The notes under the pieces: model-generated
Databases searched by the model: none
What the model saw: only the letters and a program-made list of their open reading frames with translations
Told to the model about the DNA's origin: nothing
Translations under genes and position numbers: made by a program
NCBI GenBank assembly: GCA_035268985.1
Contig: DATFJV010000045.1
Coordinates: forward strand, 1 to 14,419
DNA: 14,419 nt
Reading direction: 5' to 3'
DNA from: JAAYHV01 sp035268985
Lineage (GTDB): Bacteria; Bacillota; Clostridia; Peptostreptococcales; Anaerovoracaceae
Part shown: positions 7,739-14,411 of the stretch, one piece after another
Position numbering within the stretch: position 1 is the stretch's first letter
How the letters are laid out: each line of letters starts with the position of its first letter

Positions 7739-8448
7739 TTCGTTCCTCCTAGCAGTTCAATAAGTTCCTCTAGATGATAGCCCTCTTCTTTAGGCCTTTT
7801 AATAACTATAAAATTTATACCGGCAATCCTAGCTGCTTCTTTTTTTTCTTCAAAGCCACCCCTTTTACCGCCATCTTTTGTTATTAAGTTTTTTATATCA
7901 TACTTTTCAATTATTTCAAGGTTTTCTTTTACGGAAGATTTGCCAAAGCGCTCAATTATATTTTCTTCTTTGAGTCCTGCCAATTTACATAATAAGACAG
8001 ATTCTTTGGTAGGCAAAACTCTAGCATATACACGTTTAAGGTTTGTGTACTGCGCTATCTGCTTGCTACCTGTGGCAGCTAAAATATTACCTTCACTACA
8101 TTTGTCACATGCATCCTTAATGCCCTTAGCTTCTATTACTCCATCAAGGTTGCTTTCATCTCTAATAAGTCTATATAGCTTCTTGTCTTTCTTTACATCT
8201 AAAATGTTTTTACTAATTATCTTAGCATAGGGATGTGTGGCATCGACAACTATGTCAAAGGATGATATTAGATGCTCTATTTCATTCTTTTCTAATCTGC
8301 CCACAATTGTATTAATCCCATCACCAATTAAAGATTTACCAAACTCTGTTGCTACAGATAATGTCACTTCTAAACCCTTATCCGAAGCTAGCCTTTCAGC
8401 TAATTCCCTACCATCAATGGTTCCTCCAAAAATCAGAATCTTTTTCAC
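7735..8448 (-). CDS. cbiJ: Cobalt-precorrin-6A reductase (CbiJ)
   Basis: CbiJ (the homologue of aerobic CobK) reduces the cobalt-precorrin-6A macrocycle with a reduced nicotinamide cofactor. The 237-aa length is near the family norm of about 250. Seen: the N-terminal nucleotide-binding motif ILIFGGTIDGRELAERL, DATHPYAKIISKNI in the middle, and the C-terminal TKDGGKRGGFEEKKEAA that marks this family. The start is GTG at 8446-8448, overlapping the cbiH stop (GTGA) with AGAGGA upstream. The position between cbiH and cbiET matches its place in the pathway. Confidence 0.93.
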   Translation of the reverse strand: MKKILIFGGTIDGRELAERLASDKGLEVTLSVATEFGKSLIGDGINTIVGRLEKNEIEHLISSFDIVVDATHPYAKIISKNILDVKKDKKLYRLIRDESNLDGVIEAKGIKDACDKCSEGNILAATGSKQIAQYTNLKRVYARVLPTKESVLLCKLAGLKEENIIERFGKSSVKENLEIIEKYDIKNLITKDGGKRGGFEEKKEAARIAGINFIVIKRPKEEGYHLEELIELLGGTK

Positions 8449-9182
8449 TTCATCCTCTTTTCATATCCCCTAGGAGTGACCATTTTGCCATTAATAATCT
8501 TTGTATTGCTATTGCCAATAAAAACCGTACAAAACATATCTACTTTTTCGTCTTTTAATTCATCTAGTGTCATAATCTTGAATTCTTCGCCTTCTCTTCC
8601 TATATTTCTAACATAGCCGCAAATAGTTTCTGCGGATTTTTCACTAAGCATGATTTCGCAAGCATTTTTTAAATAATCATGTCTTTTTTTACTAGAAGGA
8701 TTATATAAAGCTATGCAAAAATCCGCCATAGCCGCAAATTTAATTCTTTTTTCAATTAACTCCCACGGGGTTAAAAGATCACTTAATGATATAACGGCAA
8801 AATCATGAGTTAGAGGTGCTCCTAATATTGCTCCTCCACTTAATGCTGCCGTTACTCCTGGCAAAGGAATTATTTCCGCATTATCATACTCTACGCTTAA
8901 CTGATAAATAAGGCCTGACATTCCAAAAACCCCCGCATCACCGCTACAAATCATGGCTACTGTGTTACCCCTAACTGCTTCTTTAAGAGCCGCATGGCAT
9001 CTCTCTATTTCTTTTGTCATACCTGTCGATATAACCCTTTTACTCGGCACAATATCTTTTAATAATTCAATGTACACCGTATAACCGCATAATACATCAC
9101 ATTCATTTAAGGCTTCTCTTGCTTCAATTGTCATACCCTCTTTTTTACCTGGGCCAATTCCTATTATATATATTCTCTTCAC
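8445..9182 (-). CDS. cbiH: Cobalt-factor III C17-methyltransferase (CbiH)
   Basis: CbiH methylates C-17 and drives ring contraction, forming cobalt-precorrin-4 with a delta-lactone. The 245-aa single-domain tetrapyrrole methylase shows the N-terminal SAM motif IIGIGPGKKEGMT (6-18), CSGDAGVFGMSG (79-90), LPGVTAALSGGAILGAPLTHDFAVISLSDLLTPW in the middle of the protein, which is diagnostic of the C17 enzymes, and ALYNPSSKKR. It lacks the C-terminal iron-sulfur/ferredoxin-like extension seen in some longer CbiH proteins. The start is GTG at 9180-9182, with AAGGAG seven bases upstream inside the end of cbiG. Confidence 0.94.
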   Translation of the reverse strand: MKRIYIIGIGPGKKEGMTIEAREALNECDVLCGYTVYIELLKDIVPSKRVISTGMTKEIERCHAALKEAVRGNTVAMICSGDAGVFGMSGLIYQLSVEYDNAEIIPLPGVTAALSGGAILGAPLTHDFAVISLSDLLTPWELIEKRIKFAAMADFCIALYNPSSKKRHDYLKNACEIMLSEKSAETICGYVRNIGREGEEFKIMTLDELKDEKVDMFCTVFIGNSNTKIINGKMVTPRGYEKRMK

Positions 9183-9185
9183 CTA

Positions 9186-10097
9186 TTACTCCTTAATTGA
9201 AATTGCTATAGTCATACCATCTAAAGAAGTCTTTTTTAATATCAATTTCCCTTGATTCACTAAAACCGCACTTCTTTCACATACATTGTCAGTTCCTACA
9301 GTCTTTTTAACAAGGTCTGAAGACGTAAAATCCCCATCTAATTTATTTAATTCTTCTGAAGTAAATATCTGTAAACTAACTGCTTTATCTTCACATAGTC
9401 TATTTATAGCATCTTCATCTTTCTTAATATCAATAGTTGCTATAGAGCTCACTGCGCATTCATAAATATTAAGTTCTTTAAAAATCTTACTATAAAAATC
9501 TTTAAGTTTCTGTGGTTCTGTTCCTTTTTTACATCCAATTCCTACAGATAATACCTTAGGCACTAATATCAGCTTTTCCGTATCCTTTTTATATATTCCT
9601 ATTTCAGCATCTTTATATGGGTCAATAATTTCTCCTTCCAAAGCACATTTAGAAACTTCTTTAATCTTTTCCGGGTTTACTATTGTCATGTTCCATTCAG
9701 TTGCCCATGAATCTATGGAAAAAACTTTATTAATATCTGTTGAAGTCGTTATTACTGGAACAGCATCAATTATTTGAGATACATATTCGGCATATTTATT
9801 TGCTTTCCCAATATGTCCCGATAAAAGAGATATGCAAAATTTACCATTATCGTCAATTACCAATACGGCTGGATCCTTTGCCTTGCTTGTAACATGTTTG
9901 GTTATTTTTCTAACAGCTATACCTGCAGCTGCTACAAATATAATAAGGTCTGATTTATCCCATGCATCTGCAATCCATTTATTTGAATCAACTTTGTTTT
10001 CCCCAGTGCCATAGCTAAAATCACCATTTAGCTCCTTTTCAAGGGTTAAACCTATTTTACAACCCTTTTCAGTAAACGCAATAATGCTAGTTTTCAT
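9186..10097 (-). CDS. cbiG: Cobalt-precorrin-5A hydrolase (CbiG)
   Basis: CbiG opens the delta-lactone of cobalt-precorrin-5A and releases the C-20 carbon with its methyl group as acetaldehyde, a step specific to the anaerobic pathway. The 303-aa protein shows the three-part family plan: an N-terminal domain with VAAAGIAVRKI (55-65), a central region with LLSGHIGKANKYAE (91-104) and PVITTSTD (114-121), and a C-terminal domain beginning at VLSVGIGCKKGT (182-193). Start and cbiF stop overlap by one base (TAATG), with GGGAGG about 10 bases upstream. Its presence with CbiD is strong evidence for early cobalt insertion instead of the aerobic CobG route. Confidence 0.94.
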   Translation of the reverse strand: MKTSIIAFTEKGCKIGLTLEKELNGDFSYGTGENKVDSNKWIADAWDKSDLIIFVAAAGIAVRKITKHVTSKAKDPAVLVIDDNGKFCISLLSGHIGKANKYAEYVSQIIDAVPVITTSTDINKVFSIDSWATEWNMTIVNPEKIKEVSKCALEGEIIDPYKDAEIGIYKKDTEKLILVPKVLSVGIGCKKGTEPQKLKDFYSKIFKELNIYECAVSSIATIDIKKDEDAINRLCEDKAVSLQIFTSEELNKLDGDFTSSDLVKKTVGTDNVCERSAVLVNQGKLILKKTSLDGMTIAISIKE

Positions 10098-10849
10098 TAT
10101 TTACTAGCCTCCCTAAATTCAGTAGTAAATGTGGGATCATATAGCTTTGATCTGTCATAATCGCCACCTAGGAAATCACCCACAGTAATTAGCGCTGTTT
10201 TAGTTATATTATTATCTCTAGCTATTTTTTCTAATGTTTCCAAGGTGCATCTATATACTTTTTCATCATCCCATGTAGCTTTGTATACCAAAGCTACATT
10301 CGTATCTTTAGTATAAACGCCGCCAGCTAAAAGTTCGTCTACTAACTTTGGAATTAAGCCTGTACTTAAGAATATTACCATGGTGCTGCCATGACTTGCT
10401 AATAATCTCATCTTTTCATTTTCAGGCACAGGAGTTCTGCCTTCCATTCTTGTTATTATTACAGTTTGAGTTACGTCAGGTAAAGTATATTCAGTTTTTA
10501 AAGCTGCTGCGGCTCCACAAAAGCTAGATACCCCAGGCACATAGTTATATGTCATTCCTTTTTCATCTAAAATATCCATTTGTTCCTTTATGGCCCCATA
10601 AAGACAAGGGTCTCCAGTATGCAGTCTAACTATATCTTTATCTCTGTTTTCTTCCATTACACCTATAACATCTTCAAGGGTCATTTTTGCACTATCATAA
10701 ATATCACAATCATCTTTTGAATACGATAATAATTCTTTATTAACCAAACTTCCTGCGTAAATAATTACATCTGCTTCTGATAAAAGCTTTGAACCTCTTA
10801 CGGTGATTAAATCTACAGCTCCACTACCTGCTCCCACAAAATTTATCAT
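10097..10849 (-). CDS. cbiF: Cobalt-precorrin-4 C11-methyltransferase (CbiF)
   Basis: CbiF uses SAM to methylate C-11 of cobalt-precorrin-4. At 250 aa it is a complete tetrapyrrole methylase. Seen: VGAGSGAVDLITVRG (5-19), with Ser where many relatives have Pro in the GxGPG loop; YAGSLVN (31-37), typical of C11 enzymes; HTGDPCLYGA (77-86); and VPGVSSFCGAAAAL. The ATG has a perfect AGGAGG six bases upstream in the eight-base gap after cbiL. Confidence 0.95.
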   Translation of the reverse strand: MINFVGAGSGAVDLITVRGSKLLSEADVIIYAGSLVNKELLSYSKDDCDIYDSAKMTLEDVIGVMEENRDKDIVRLHTGDPCLYGAIKEQMDILDEKGMTYNYVPGVSSFCGAAAALKTEYTLPDVTQTVIITRMEGRTPVPENEKMRLLASHGSTMVIFLSTGLIPKLVDELLAGGVYTKDTNVALVYKATWDDEKVYRCTLETLEKIARDNNITKTALITVGDFLGGDYDRSKLYDPTFTTEFREASK

Positions 10850-10857
10850 ATAGCCTC

Positions 10858-11520
10858 CTATTTTATAAGCAACGTTGTAAAATATGTTGCGTCATCATCA
10901 ATATCATCTATGGTATTACATACCTTTTCGTTTTTTAGTCCACAATTTTGTACTGCCATAACATCATAACCTGACAGTTTTTCTTTTACTTCTTTAATTT
11001 TCTTTCCACTTTTCATTAAAACTTTAGTTCCTTCTAGCTTAGTAATATCATCTAATATTGCCCCTGGAAATATATGTAATGGTTTATTCATTTCTGTTAA
11101 ACTAATATTTAATTTTGCTGCTGTTGCGCAAAAACTAGTAACACCAGGTATCACTTCCACCTCATAACCATTTTCTGCAACTATATCTGCAATATATGAA
11201 AATGAAGAATAAAGTGAAGCATCTCCTAAATTCAACATAGCAACATCTTCTCCTACGTTTAAATATTCAATAATTATATTAGCATTCTCTCTATGATTAG
11301 AATTAATTTCTTTCTTCTCTCTACTCATGAGAAACTCTAACCATAATATTTCTTTTTCTTCAAAATTCATAATGCCCTTTGCTATATCTAGAGCTAAAGT
11401 TTTATTACCTCTAGTAACAGGTGTAGCAACTACCGTGCAATTATCTAGAATTCTTTTTGCTTTTATAGTCATTAACTCAGGATCCCCTGGTCCAACACTT
11501 ATACCATATAGTTTACTCAT
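10858..11520 (-). CDS. cbiL: Cobalt-factor II C20-methyltransferase (CbiL)
   Basis: CbiL methylates C-20 of cobalt-factor II, the first committed step after cobalt insertion and the entry point of the pathway encoded here. The 220-aa protein is at the short end for the family. Seen: GISVGPGDPELMTIKA (6-21), which is characteristic of the C20 enzymes; ATPVTRG (32-38); NLGDASLYSS (97-106), with Ala where Pro is commonest in the GDP motif; and IPGVTSFCATAAKL. Its ATG overlaps the cbiD 3' end by eight bases with GGGAG upstream. Confidence 0.94.
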   Translation of the reverse strand: MSKLYGISVGPGDPELMTIKAKRILDNCTVVATPVTRGNKTLALDIAKGIMNFEEKEILWLEFLMSREKKEINSNHRENANIIIEYLNVGEDVAMLNLGDASLYSSFSYIADIVAENGYEVEVIPGVTSFCATAAKLNISLTEMNKPLHIFPGAILDDITKLEGTKVLMKSGKKIKEVKEKLSGYDVMAVQNCGLKNEKVCNTIDDIDDDATYFTTLLIK

Positions 11521-12649
11521 TATTCTCCCACCCTTTAATAATATTTTTTGCAGATTGGCTCATTCCTAGTAGTCCATAAATATTACTATACATAACTATT
11601 CCAATACTATATTTACCAGCTACTCTATACTCCAAATGCGATTGAGCAGAATTTATTATCCTATCAATAGTTCCTTTAAGTAACCCCTGATCCCTTAATA
11701 TTCCCACGCAAGCATCCGTAGTTTTCGCATTCATAATATCCTCAGTTAATTCTTTATTACCACCTTCTAAAGCAGTATAAGCAGCGAATATTTCGGCTCT
11801 AGCATCTGCATATCTAGAGTGGGTATTCATTATTCCCCCAGCCAACTTTATACCCTTACCTATGTGGGTAACAATTAGTATATCTTCAAAATCCATACTA
11901 CTTCCAAAGTCTAGCATTTCCCCTACAAAATTAGAATATGAAACAATTGGTTTTGATGCAAGCTTAGGGTGTTTATCAATAAAGTCTTTCCCATAATTAC
12001 CCGGCGTTGCTATAATGCTTTTCCTTCCATTTGAAGTTAAAACTTTCATTTCTACTTCTATTGTATCAATTAGAGCTTGCAAACTTTGTGGTTCCACTAT
12101 ACCCGTAGTTCCAATAATAGAAATCCCACCTTCGATGCCAAGCTTTCCATTAAATGTTTTTCTTGCTGCTTCTAATCCTTTAGGAACTTCTATAACAACA
12201 TTAAATCCACCCTTATATTTATACTCTTTAGAAATTAGTTTAAGTTCATCTCTGATCATCCTTCTTGGTGTGGAATTTATAGCAGCCGTGCCCACGGGTT
12301 GATTTAGTCCCTTTTGCATAACCACACCTACACCTTCTCCGCCTAAAATAGTAACTCCCACATCTTCTTTTAAGGTAACAGTTGCGTATATTAATATTCC
12401 ATCAGTAACATCATAATCATCACCGGCATCTTTTTTAACTGCACATTTTGCGCTTTTGTTAAGTATTGCATCTATGATGTCTACTCTAATAGGTATTCCC
12501 TTTGGAGTAACAATTTCTTCCATAGTAATGATGGTATTCTCCATTAGCATTCTAGCCGCCGCTTTACTAGCTAGCGCTGCACAGCTACCCGTTGTATAGC
12601 CACATCTTAGCCTTTTATTTCCATTATTTATATACAAATCAAATGTCAT
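11513..12649 (-). CDS. cbiD: Cobalt-precorrin-5B C1-methyltransferase (CbiD)
   Basis: CbiD transfers the SAM methyl group to C-1 of cobalt-precorrin-5B. It is unrelated to the other corrin methyltransferases and specific to the anaerobic route. The 378-aa length is typical. Seen: the hallmark LRCGYTTGSCAALASKAA (14-31); the TPKGIPIRV segment; GEGVGVVMQKGLNQPVGTAAIN in the middle; GTTGIVEPQS near the centre; and ATPGNYG followed by a C-terminal half that includes THIGKGIKLAGG and NTHSRYADAR. The ATG lies within the nitrilase 3' end (11-base overlap) with AAGGTG nine bases upstream, coupling its translation to that unexplained gene. Confidence 0.96.
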   Translation of the reverse strand: MTFDLYINNGNKRLRCGYTTGSCAALASKAAARMLMENTIITMEEIVTPKGIPIRVDIIDAILNKSAKCAVKKDAGDDYDVTDGILIYATVTLKEDVGVTILGGEGVGVVMQKGLNQPVGTAAINSTPRRMIRDELKLISKEYKYKGGFNVVIEVPKGLEAARKTFNGKLGIEGGISIIGTTGIVEPQSLQALIDTIEVEMKVLTSNGRKSIIATPGNYGKDFIDKHPKLASKPIVSYSNFVGEMLDFGSSMDFEDILIVTHIGKGIKLAGGIMNTHSRYADARAEIFAAYTALEGGNKELTEDIMNAKTTDACVGILRDQGLLKGTIDRIINSAQSHLEYRVAGKYSIGIVMYSNIYGLLGMSQSAKNIIKGWENNE

Positions 12650-13337
12650 ATTTATTCACCTTATTTAACACTTTTTTATTAAGTCTTTTATTGAAATTTT
12701 TCTTCTCACTATTTCTTAGCTCATAAACTTCATCAACATCTATATCTATAACTATAGTATCTTTTTCATACTCCTCGATTAATTTATCGCCTTTGGGGTT
12801 TATTACCATTATCCCACCGTAAAGATTAGCAGCAATAACAAAAGCTCTATTATCATAGGCCCTAGCCTTCATGTATTTATTCCATATATTTTTTCGGCTT
12901 CCACAAACTTCAGGTGTGGCGAATGGATATATTATTACCTCTGCACCATTTTCACATAAAGTTTGAGTCAGTTCTGGCATATGACTTTCTATACATATCG
13001 CCACCCCAAAACAAATTCCTACCGTATTAAATAAGGTTAACTCACTGCCGCTTTTATATATCTTCTTTTCGTTAGAACCAAGATGTGTTTTTTTGTAATT
13101 ATAAACATCCCCATTCTTATTTATCATAAGATATTCATTATATATACCATCGGGCTCTTTAACCGATGCACCTAAAAAAACATTTTTATCAAACCCTTTT
13201 ATATCATAAGTACTGATATATTCATTATTACCATAACCAGTTAACGCACATTCAGGGAAAATATATATATCCCCTTCGTTATTATTTAAAGTTATAAGTA
13301 TATCATCTTTTTGCGCTGTGCTTATACATAATTTCAT
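12639..13337 (-). CDS. Nitrilase-superfamily carbon-nitrogen hydrolase, first gene of operon
   Basis: The 232-aa protein keeps the catalytic Glu-Lys-Cys triad of the carbon-nitrogen hydrolase family: Glu29 in IFPECALTGY, Lys83 in YKKTHLG and Cys115 in GVAICIESHMPE. It should therefore be able to hydrolyse an amide or nitrile, but nothing in the sequence names the substrate. It is somewhat shorter than most members (about 260-300 aa) and has no signal peptide, so it is probably cytosolic. The ATG at 13335-13337 has GAGGAAAAG upstream, and the 3' end overlaps cbiD by 11 bases. That coupling makes a role with cobalamin plausible, for instance handling of corrinoid side-chain amides or ammonia supply, but this is inference. 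It could also be an unrelated amidase caught next to the operon. Confidence 0.85.
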   Translation of the reverse strand: MKLCISTAQKDDILITLNNNEGDIYIFPECALTGYGNNEYISTYDIKGFDKNVFLGASVKEPDGIYNEYLMINKNGDVYNYKKTHLGSNEKKIYKSGSELTLFNTVGICFGVAICIESHMPELTQTLCENGAEVIIYPFATPEVCGSRKNIWNKYMKARAYDNRAFVIAANLYGGIMVINPKGDKLIEEYEKDTIVIDIDVDEVYELRNSEKKNFNKRLNKKVLNKVNKYDI

Positions 13338-13362
13338 TTCTTTTCCTCGGCTATTTCTTGTA
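13338..13362. other. 25-bp gap between IS end and operon; no room for promoter or riboswitch
   Basis: Only the ribosome-binding site GAGGA of the nitrilase gene is recognisable here. A minus-strand TTGACA is present at 13363-13368, exactly at the IS end, but the hexamer 17 bases downstream is GAAAAG, a poor -10. A cobalamin riboswitch, usual upstream of such operons, needs about 200 bases and cannot fit. Confidence 0.7.
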
Positions 13363-13381
13363 TGTCAATAGATATGTTACA
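13363..13381 (+). repeat. IS terminal inverted repeat, transposase 3' side
   Basis: TGTCAATAGATATGTTACA matches the reverse complement of 14393-14411 at 14 of 19 positions. Read on the minus strand, its outer end forms TTGACA, a perfect -35 hexamer facing out of the element toward the B12 operon. Confidence 0.7.
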
Positions 13382-13383
13382 CT

Positions 13384-14313
13384 TCATGCTACATGAGAGA
13401 AATACTCTGATGCAACTTGATTGGGACTCTTGAAGCCCAATACTTGCTTAGCTGTTTTGTTGTACCGTCTTTCGTGCTTTGCCACCTTTTCTATCAGCAT
13501 CTTTTTACTTGTGAAAATCGTATTTCCATACCGGATCTTTTGGTCCTCTCTATGGCTTCTTTCTACCTTTCCGTTTTGCCATGGGGAATATGGCCTTGTT
13601 CTTCTTAAAATCATATCAAGCTCTATAGCGGCCTTTTCAAATGCACTGATCCTATATGTCTTCTCTTCATCATTTACGAAATCTGTACCGTTATCTACCT
13701 GAATCATCTTTATCGGAAAACCCATCCTTCCTTCCAGTTCTTTAAGGAATTTCTTCGTTTCATGGGTGCTCTTTTCATTTACTATCTTAAGCGCTCTCTT
13801 TCTGCTGTATTCATCTATTGCTGTTATCTGATAGTATCTCTCTCCGTATGCAGGAAATCTTATGTCTTCTTCAGGTACATACTTTATATCTATTTGTACT
13901 TTATCTCCCGGATATGCTCCATCAAGCCCTTCATATCTCGTATAGCTCTTTCGCTTTGATACAGTCTTTTTATAGCCTTTCTTGCGTATCTGTCTGCACA
14001 TGCTTCCAAAGCTTCTGCTATATCCCTTGCTTTGGCATCTTACATATACTTCTGCAAGTCCATATTTGCCGTTCCTTCTTAGCATTTTCTTTATGAGAGC
14101 CAATTCGTTGTTGGCATGTGTATTAGGATGGTGGTGAGGCTTTCTCGACCTCAACGCCAGACTCCTTACATCACCATCGTACTTTTCCAGTTGCCTATAT
14201 ACGAACTGTCTGTAGGTATGATATTTCCTAGCCGCTTTTGTTACTCCGTTTTTCTTTGCATATTCACATAATCGCTGGCGATATCTCATTTCTTCTGTTA
14301 TACTTGTTTTCAT
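13384..14313 (-). CDS. DDE transposase of the IS481/IS3-OrfB type
   Basis: The 309-aa protein catalyses movement of the insertion sequence. The N-terminal part (about 1-60) is a basic helix-turn-helix region (VTKAARKYHTYRQFVYRQL), followed by a second DNA-binding-like segment to about 115. The integrase core (rve fold) carries Asp142 in VQIDIKYV, Asp207 in IQVDNGTDF and Glu251 in SPWQNGKVERSHR, a complete DDE triad. It is a single uninterrupted frame, unlike IS3 elements that use a frameshift. The ATG has AAAAAGGAGAA eight bases upstream. The stop lies 46 bases before the nitrilase start with no terminator between, so its transcript could continue into the cobalamin operon. Assignment to IS481 rather than another rve-type family is from motif memory, not a search. 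Confidence 0.92.
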   Translation of the reverse strand: MKTSITEEMRYRQRLCEYAKKNGVTKAARKYHTYRQFVYRQLEKYDGDVRSLALRSRKPHHHPNTHANNELALIKKMLRRNGKYGLAEVYVRCQSKGYSRSFGSMCRQIRKKGYKKTVSKRKSYTRYEGLDGAYPGDKVQIDIKYVPEEDIRFPAYGERYYQITAIDEYSRKRALKIVNEKSTHETKKFLKELEGRMGFPIKMIQVDNGTDFVNDEEKTYRISAFEKAAIELDMILRRTRPYSPWQNGKVERSHREDQKIRYGNTIFTSKKMLIEKVAKHERRYNKTAKQVLGFKSPNQVASEYFSHVA

Positions 14314-14378
14314 AAGAGAGTTCTCCTTTTTGATATTTTTGTTTGTTGTTAAACTTATTATATCAGAGAACTTCTCTT
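14314..14378 (-). promoter_or_regulatory. Inverted repeat able to sequester the transposase RBS in read-through RNA
   Basis: On the minus strand, AGAGAAGTTCTCT (14377-14365) and GGAGAACTCTCT (14326-14315) can pair as 11 Watson-Crick pairs plus one G-U with one bulged A; A14378-U14314 adds another pair. A second inner helix joins GATAT (14364-14360) to ATATC (14336-14332). The second outer arm contains the Shine-Dalgarno GGAG and ends just before the start codon. The IS promoter's -10 lies between the arms, so only RNA begun outside the element would fold this way. This arrangement is known from IS10 and IS50; its function here is inferred. Confidence 0.6.
14357..14365 (-). promoter_or_regulatory. 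Extended -10 promoter of the transposase gene
   Basis: The minus strand reads TGATATAAT, a perfect TATAAT (14362-14357) with the TGN extension. No good -35 hexamer lies 16-18 bases upstream, where the sequence is an A-rich run, but extended -10 promoters do not strictly need one. The expected start is near 14350, giving a leader of about 37 bases before the ATG. It may also be the nearest upstream promoter for the cobalamin operon. Confidence 0.65.
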
Positions 14379-14392
14379 TTTTTATTTATTTC

Positions 14393-14411
14393 TGTAACAT
14401 ATGTTATATCA
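14393..14411 (-). repeat. IS terminal inverted repeat, transposase 5' side
   Basis: The reverse complement TGATATAACATATGTTACA pairs with the repeat at 13363-13381. It includes the perfect 12-bp palindrome TAACATATGTTA. The same sequence occurs at 116-134. Confidence 0.7.

Larger units (their letters stand above)
13363..14411 (-). mobile_element. Complete insertion sequence, IS481/IS3-like, about 1.05 kb
   Basis: The element contains one intact transposase gene between imperfect terminal inverted repeats at 13363-13381 and 14393-14411 (14 of 19 positions identical, with the inner ten identical). Both ends start with TG on their outer side. If the outer TTGTA at each end is included, the element would be 13358-14419. 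I find no obvious target-site duplication between the left flank and the bases after the right repeat. Hand counts of one 60-base sample each gave 42% GC in the transposase (13441-13500) and 33% in cbiA (5221-5280), which fits a more recent arrival. Confidence 0.82.

Noticed and set aside
374..8558. Other plus-strand open frames opposite cbiC, cobD, cbiB, cbiA, cbiET, cbiJ and cbiH
   Set aside because: All are antisense to well-identified genes, have low-complexity hydrophobic or serine-rich translations and lack convincing ribosome-binding sites.
13340..13368. Complete sigma-70 promoter for the nitrilase gene formed by TTGACA at the IS end
   Set aside because: The hexamer 17 bases downstream is GAAAAG (3 of 6 matches), and the start site would fall at or beyond the ribosome-binding site, so I do not call a promoter.
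13417..14096. Plus-strand open frames opposite the transposase
   Set aside because: They overlap each other and the DDE core, and their cysteine- and phenylalanine-rich composition looks like antisense shadow.
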